From NCBI RefSeq assembly GCF_002252525.1, contig NZ_NNRM01000017.1:310001-374000 (forward strand): a stretch of DNA of 64,000 nt, given 5' to 3'. Positions 63,408-64,000 of this stretch are shown piece after piece. Both the position numbers and the translations under genes were made by a program. Each line of letters begins with the position of its first letter. The first letter of the stretch is position 1. Below the pieces are notes generated by a model. The model ran no database searches. It was not told where the DNA came from and was given only the letters and a program-made list of their open reading frames with translations. The DNA is from Brucella pseudogrignonensis (GTDB lineage Bacteria; Pseudomonadota; Alphaproteobacteria; Rhizobiales; Rhizobiaceae).

Positions 63408-64000
63408 CTACATAATCGGTCCCGGACAATGCCAGGCCCGGCTATTGCCTTCTGTTGTACGCAGAACGCATCCTTTGGCGCGCAGTTGATCGGAACTCAA
63501 GCCAAGTGCCTTTGCCGAATAAGTACGCTTGCGGCTGGCAATTGGTGGTGATGCCGTCGTTCCGGTTGAGCTTGCGGGGATTGCCGCTGGCTCTTCGTTG
63601 GAAACAGACGCCAAAAGCGGTGCTTGTCGTGTTTGTCGTTGTACCGATGCTGAACGGGCTGCAGCGCCCTGTGATGGGCAGTAAACGCCCGTCGCATTCA
63701 GGGATGCTCTGACTTCCTTGTTGAGGCAGATCAGGTCCAGGGCGGCAGCATTTTGCCCCATTCCGAGAAGTGCTGCCGCATAGGCCCGCCGGTTGCATTC
63801 ACGCATTTCATATGTTGTGCCAAAGCCCAGGCCCCAGCCTGTTGCGCCGACGCCGGCACTTGTTGAGCCTGCGCAGGAATGTACACCCGCTGCAACAAGT
63901 CCCGGCGCAAAGGCAGGTACCGTCGTTTTAATCTTACTTGGCGAGTCGGAGCCGCCTCCAACGGCGATGGCGGTAGCACCGGCCTGCGATGACGAGTTTG
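63408..64000 (-). CDS. Partial Gly-rich, Cys-containing protein, unknown function
   Basis: An open frame that runs to the right window edge; the N-terminus is missing. About 196 residues are visible. The first part is Gly/Ala/Ser/Val-rich (AGATAIAVGGGSDSP, PGLVAAGVHSCAGSTSAGVGATGWGLGFGTTYEMRECNRRAYAAALLGMGQNAAALDLICLNKEVRASL), and the last part is Pro/Ser/Thr-rich, ending TEGNSRAWHCPGPIM. Six Cys are spaced along it, an even number that suggests disulfides and an exported location. I do not recognise the family. Its downstream neighbour on the same strand is the secreted Gly-rich gene. Confidence 0.6.
   Translation of the reverse strand, partial: NSSSQAGATAIAVGGGSDSPSKIKTTVPAFAPGLVAAGVHSCAGSTSAGVGATGWGLGFGTTYEMRECNRRAYAAALLGMGQNAAALDLICLNKEVRASLNATGVYCPSQGAAARSASVQRQTRQAPLLASVSNEEPAAIPASSTGTTASPPIASRKRTYSAKALGLSSDQLRAKGCVLRTTEGNSRAWHCPGPIM

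Noticed and set aside
1-64000. CRISPR arrays, IS elements, prophage or replication origin
   Set aside because: No regularly spaced direct repeats, no transposase or integrase-like ORF and no cluster of DnaA boxes was seen.

Overview
The window looks like a piece of the main chromosome of an alphaproteobacterium in the Brucellaceae, on the Brucella/Ochrobactrum side. This rests on recognised proteins and neighbourhoods, not a database search. Evidence includes the RegB/RegA pair, an MmcB-type repair protein, a BA14K-family antigen, the lptC-lptA-lptB-rpoN-hpf-ptsN cluster, a LuxR-type BabR (BlxR) regulator directly after metH, and many short palindromic intergenic repeats. Coding density is high. 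I saw no IS element, prophage, rRNA or CRISPR array. One tRNA (Pro, anticodon TGG) is present.

Layout. 1-0.6 kb: formaldehyde detoxification (frmA, partial, and frmR with an operator). 0.6-9 kb: a YjaB-type acetyltransferase, HrpB helicase, a protein resembling the archaeal CTP-dependent riboflavin kinase (DUF120), the redox system RegB/RegA, MmcB, a lipoprotein L,D-transpeptidase behind a CtrA-type box, an Nfu protein and a universal stress protein. 9-20 kb: trpS, murJ and glnD, then the malic enzyme maeB, then mutS. 20-25.5 kb (mostly minus strand): olsB, an rRNA-methyltransferase-like/SpoU/lspA operon, lapA, ihfB, sppA. 26-32 kb: LPS transport genes, sigma-54, ribosome hibernation factor and EIIA-Ntr. 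32-44 kb: mixed housekeeping, including the heat-shock genes hsp20, grpE and hrcA, then rph, rdgB, hemW, rsmI and yraN.

44-60.5 kb is a sulfur region. cysG-DUF2849-cysI-cysH-DUF934 makes siroheme and reduces APS and sulfite. metH makes methionine, and babR follows it. cysD-cysNC-cysQ activates sulfate and recycles its nucleotide by-products. Unrelated small genes (Dabb, ogt, a membrane protein, BA14K) lie between the two cys operons.

60.6-64 kb carries tRNA-Pro, a Crp/Fnr regulator divergent from a LuxR/NarL-like regulator with a degenerate receiver domain, and two minus-strand secreted-type proteins without a recognised family. One of these is Gly/Ala/Ser-rich, and the other is cut by the window edge. 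This end is the least explained part of the window.

The most unusual points are the DUF120/RibK-like gene, palindromic repeats that supply stop codons and C-terminal codons of genes (cysH, TRIC), a TTAA-N7-TTAA CtrA-type site before the L,D-transpeptidase, a long palindrome before metH, and the undescribed secreted pair near the 3' end.
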